Below the pieces are notes generated by a model that did no database searches, had not been told where the DNA came from, and was given only the letters and a program-made list of their open reading frames with translations. 16,429 bases of DNA. Source: Ignavibacteria bacterium UBA6906. Lineage in GTDB: Bacteria > Bacteroidota > Ignavibacteria > UBA10030 > UBA6906. The stretch lies in assembly GCA_002451155.1 (NCBI GenBank), contig DKBG01000095.1, positions 1 to 16,429 on the forward strand, written 5' to 3'. Position 1 is the stretch's first letter, and each line of letters begins with the position of its first letter. Positions 14,613-16,429 of this stretch are shown here, in pieces. Made by a program: the position numbers and the translations under genes.

Positions 14613-15921
14613 GCTCGCCCTTCGAACGATAGGTGTCGCGTCCGCGATTCTCCTCTTCACTGCCCCGCTGTTCAGGGCGATGGGCCAGGAGCCGAAAGTG
14701 GTTGTTCTCGAGAACGCGGATAACCTGATCGGCCGGAGTATTGACGGGCAGGAGGTACGTGAGCTTGTTGGCAGCGTTCGGATGGCACAGGAGAACGTCA
14801 GGTTGTTCTGTGACAGCGCGCTGCAGTTTGTCCTCAGTGGAAAAATCGTGCTTTCCGGCCATGTGATTGTCCGTGAGGACAGCGTGACGCTGTACGCTCC
14901 GCGGGCCAACTATTACCGGGATGAACGGCGCGCGGAGGGATTTGGGGGCGTCCGTCTTGATGACGGGCGGACGGTGCTGACCGCTGAGGAAGGTGAATAT
15001 TTCATCGAAGAGCGGACGGCGTACTTCAGGAATCGTGTCACCGTCCGTGACAGCCTCTCCACCGTGACAGGGGACTCGCTTACATACTTTCGCGACGGGC
15101 AGCGTTCTGTGGTGACCGGGAACGTCATCGTACGGCACCATCCTGACCGCACGGTAATCACCGGAGGGCACCTTGTGCACGATGCCCCCCTGGGGTACAG
15201 TCTCATGACACGTGACCCCATGCTCGTTCAGATCGATAGCTCATCCGCATCGACTGACACGCTTACCGTCCGGAGTCTGCGCATGGAAGCCCTGAATGAT
15301 TCTCTGAGGCGCTTTGTTGCCACGGACAGTGTCCGCATCGTGCGCAGGGGGCTTGCCGCCCTGGGCGGCCGGGCAGTGTACTTTGCGGGGGGCGACAGCA
15401 TGCACCTCCGCCGTTCGCCGGTTGTCTGGTATGATCGCACACAGATCAACGGGGACTCCATCGACATCTACCTTCGGGGGAAAGCACTCTTCCGCGTCGA
15501 TGTAATCGGGGACGCAGTCGCCATCTCTCAAAGCGACAGCGCGTATCCGGCCCGGTTCGATCAGCTTCGGGGCGGGCGACTGCACATGCACTTTGCGGAC
15601 AAGGCGCTGAACAGCATAGATGTGATTGATCGCGCGATCAGCATCTACTATGTATACGACGATTCGGCCGGGAACGGATTGAACACGGCCAGTGGAGACC
15701 GGATCGTCCTCTCGTTCCAGGAGGGCAGAGTCCGAACCGTGCGTGTGTATGGGGGAGTTGAAGGACAGTACGTCCCTGAGAACCTCGTCGCGGGGAGGGA
15801 GGCGGATTTCAAAATCCCCGGGTTTGTCTGGCGGACCGACCGTCCGCAGATGCCCTTCTGGTCTCCCGGATCCGTCCCGGCGCAGCGCAACCTGCAAAGG
15901 AGTATCCAAGTCCATGAATGA
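14605..15921 (+). CDS. lptA: Long OstA-type LPS transport protein LptA
   Basis: A 438-residue periplasmic protein, more than twice the size of E. coli LptA. The signal peptide covers about 1-27, with likely cleavage after RAMG. Beta-jellyroll OstA repeats follow, each a G-x-V-x-V strand, a short turn and an aliphatic strand with Tyr: LSGHVIVREDSVTLYAPRAN, FGGVRLDDGRTVLTAEEGEY, RNRVTVRDSLSTVTGDSLTY, VTGNVIVRHHPDRTVITGGH. A further set lies around 220-300 (RFVATDSVRIVRRGLAALGG and on). The repeats suggest two or more OstA modules that could form a longer bridge for LPS between the membranes, replacing several small LptA subunits; this is inference. It lies between lptC and lptB, with 8-nt overlaps on both sides. 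Alternative: an OstA-like protein with LptD-like parts, although no barrel is seen. Confidence 0.87.
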   Translation: MNRLALRTIGVASAILLFTAPLFRAMGQEPKVVVLENADNLIGRSIDGQEVRELVGSVRMAQENVRLFCDSALQFVLSGKIVLSGHVIVREDSVTLYAPRANYYRDERRAEGFGGVRLDDGRTVLTAEEGEYFIEERTAYFRNRVTVRDSLSTVTGDSLTYFRDGQRSVVTGNVIVRHHPDRTVITGGHLVHDAPLGYSLMTRDPMLVQIDSSSASTDTLTVRSLRMEALNDSLRRFVATDSVRIVRRGLAALGGRAVYFAGGDSMHLRRSPVVWYDRTQINGDSIDIYLRGKALFRVDVIGDAVAISQSDSAYPARFDQLRGGRLHMHFADKALNSIDVIDRAISIYYVYDDSAGNGLNTASGDRIVLSFQEGRVRTVRVYGGVEGQYVPENLVAGREADFKIPGFVWRTDRPQMPFWSPGSVPAQRNLQRSIQVHE

Positions 15922-16429
15922 TCAGCGCACGGATGCCACTGCAACCCTCCGGTCGGACGCACTCGTGAAGCGGTATAAAAAGCGGACCGTCGTCAAGAAC
16001 GTAAGCGTGGAAGTCAGAAGGGGTGAGGTGGTGGGACTCCTTGGCCCGAATGGGGCCGGGAAGACGACCACCTTTTATATGATCGTAGGGATGGTCAAAC
16101 CGAACGAGGGAAGGGTCTTCCTGAACGACGAGGAGATCACGGCAATTCCGATGTACGAGCGGGCTCGCCGCGGGATCGGGTACCTGCCTCAGGAGGCCTC
16201 AGTCTTTCGGAAGATGACGGTAGAAGAGAATATCCTCTCCGTTCTTCAGATGACGAACCTGCCGGTACAGGCCCGGAAGGAACGCACAGAGCGTCTGATG
16301 AAGGATTTCAATATTGCACATATTGCCAGGAGCAAGGGCTACATGCTTTCCGGTGGCGAGCGCCGGCGGACCGAGATTGCCCGTGCTCTGGCAACAGAAC
16401 CGAAATTCATTCTGCTGGATGAGCCGTTT
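15914..16429 (+). CDS. lptB: LPS export ABC transporter ATPase LptB, 3' truncated
   Basis: The first 172 codons are present; the window ends inside the Walker B region. Visible are Walker A GPNGAGKTT with Lys50, the Q-loop LPQEASVFRKMTVEENI with Gln93, the signature LSGGERRRTEIARALA at 145-160 and Walker B FILLDEPF at 165-172. The wording of the Q-loop and signature regions matches LptB rather than a generic ABC ATPase. LptB dimerises and drives LptFG to pull LPS out of the inner membrane on its cytoplasmic face. ATG 15914 overlaps the lptA stop by 8 nt (ATGAATGA). The catalytic Glu170 after the Walker B Asp169 is the last visible functional residue; the switch histidine lies off the window. 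Confidence 0.96.
   Translation, partial: MNDQRTDATATLRSDALVKRYKKRTVVKNVSVEVRRGEVVGLLGPNGAGKTTTFYMIVGMVKPNEGRVFLNDEEITAIPMYERARRGIGYLPQEASVFRKMTVEENILSVLQMTNLPVQARKERTERLMKDFNIAHIARSKGYMLSGGERRRTEIARALATEPKFILLDEPF

Overview
The window is a gene-dense piece of bacterial chromosome, G+C rich by eye, with 14 protein genes (two cut by the window edges) and no RNA gene, insertion sequence, phage gene or CRISPR array that I can see. The content points to a Gram-negative (LPS-making) member of the Bacteroidota/Chlorobiota/Ignavibacteriota (FCB) assemblage. The clues are a DUF2723 (TMEM260/POMT-like) GT-C protein, signal peptidases with the long insert typical of that group, a lipoprotein-type LptC, a very long OstA-type LptA and a TonB-dependent receptor. 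The exact lineage cannot be fixed from the sequence alone.

Layout. (1) 1-3289, plus strand: the 3' end of lepA, two tandem type I signal peptidase genes and hemW, closely spaced and probably one transcript. (2) 3290-7259, plus strand: a likely sigma70-type promoter, then the DUF2723 membrane glycosyltransferase and a GT-B family 4 glycosyltransferase, separated by a perfect 11-bp inverted repeat. (3) 7278-11321, minus strand: ispE, a TonB-dependent receptor, a LOG-family protein and a DinB-like protein, read in that order and converging on the glycosyltransferase. (4) 11322-11526: a divergent intergenic region with a candidate kdsA promoter. (5) 11527-16429, plus strand: kdsA, an unrecognised gene, kdsD, lptC, lptA and lptB (cut). 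Apart from a 5-nt gap after kdsA, every junction overlaps, so this is a tight operon.

How the genes work together. The last block makes Kdo precursors (KdsD gives arabinose 5-phosphate; KdsA condenses it with PEP to Kdo 8-phosphate). It also encodes the LPS export machine (LptB ATPase, LptC tether, LptA periplasmic bridge). It resembles the enterobacterial kdsD-kdsC-lptC-lptA-lptB cluster, but the Kdo 8-phosphate phosphatase gene kdsC is missing, and kdsA plus an unknown gene lie upstream. IspE belongs to the MEP isoprenoid pathway. The signal peptidases mature the exported proteins. The two glycosyltransferases probably add sugars to envelope proteins or glycans.

Most of this is core housekeeping. 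I found no convincing new defence or mobile system. The points most worth a second look are the unknown gene inside the Kdo/Lpt operon, the same-frame signal peptidase pair split by one TAG, the diverged signal peptidase box in the second copy, and the repeated 8-nt gene overlaps.
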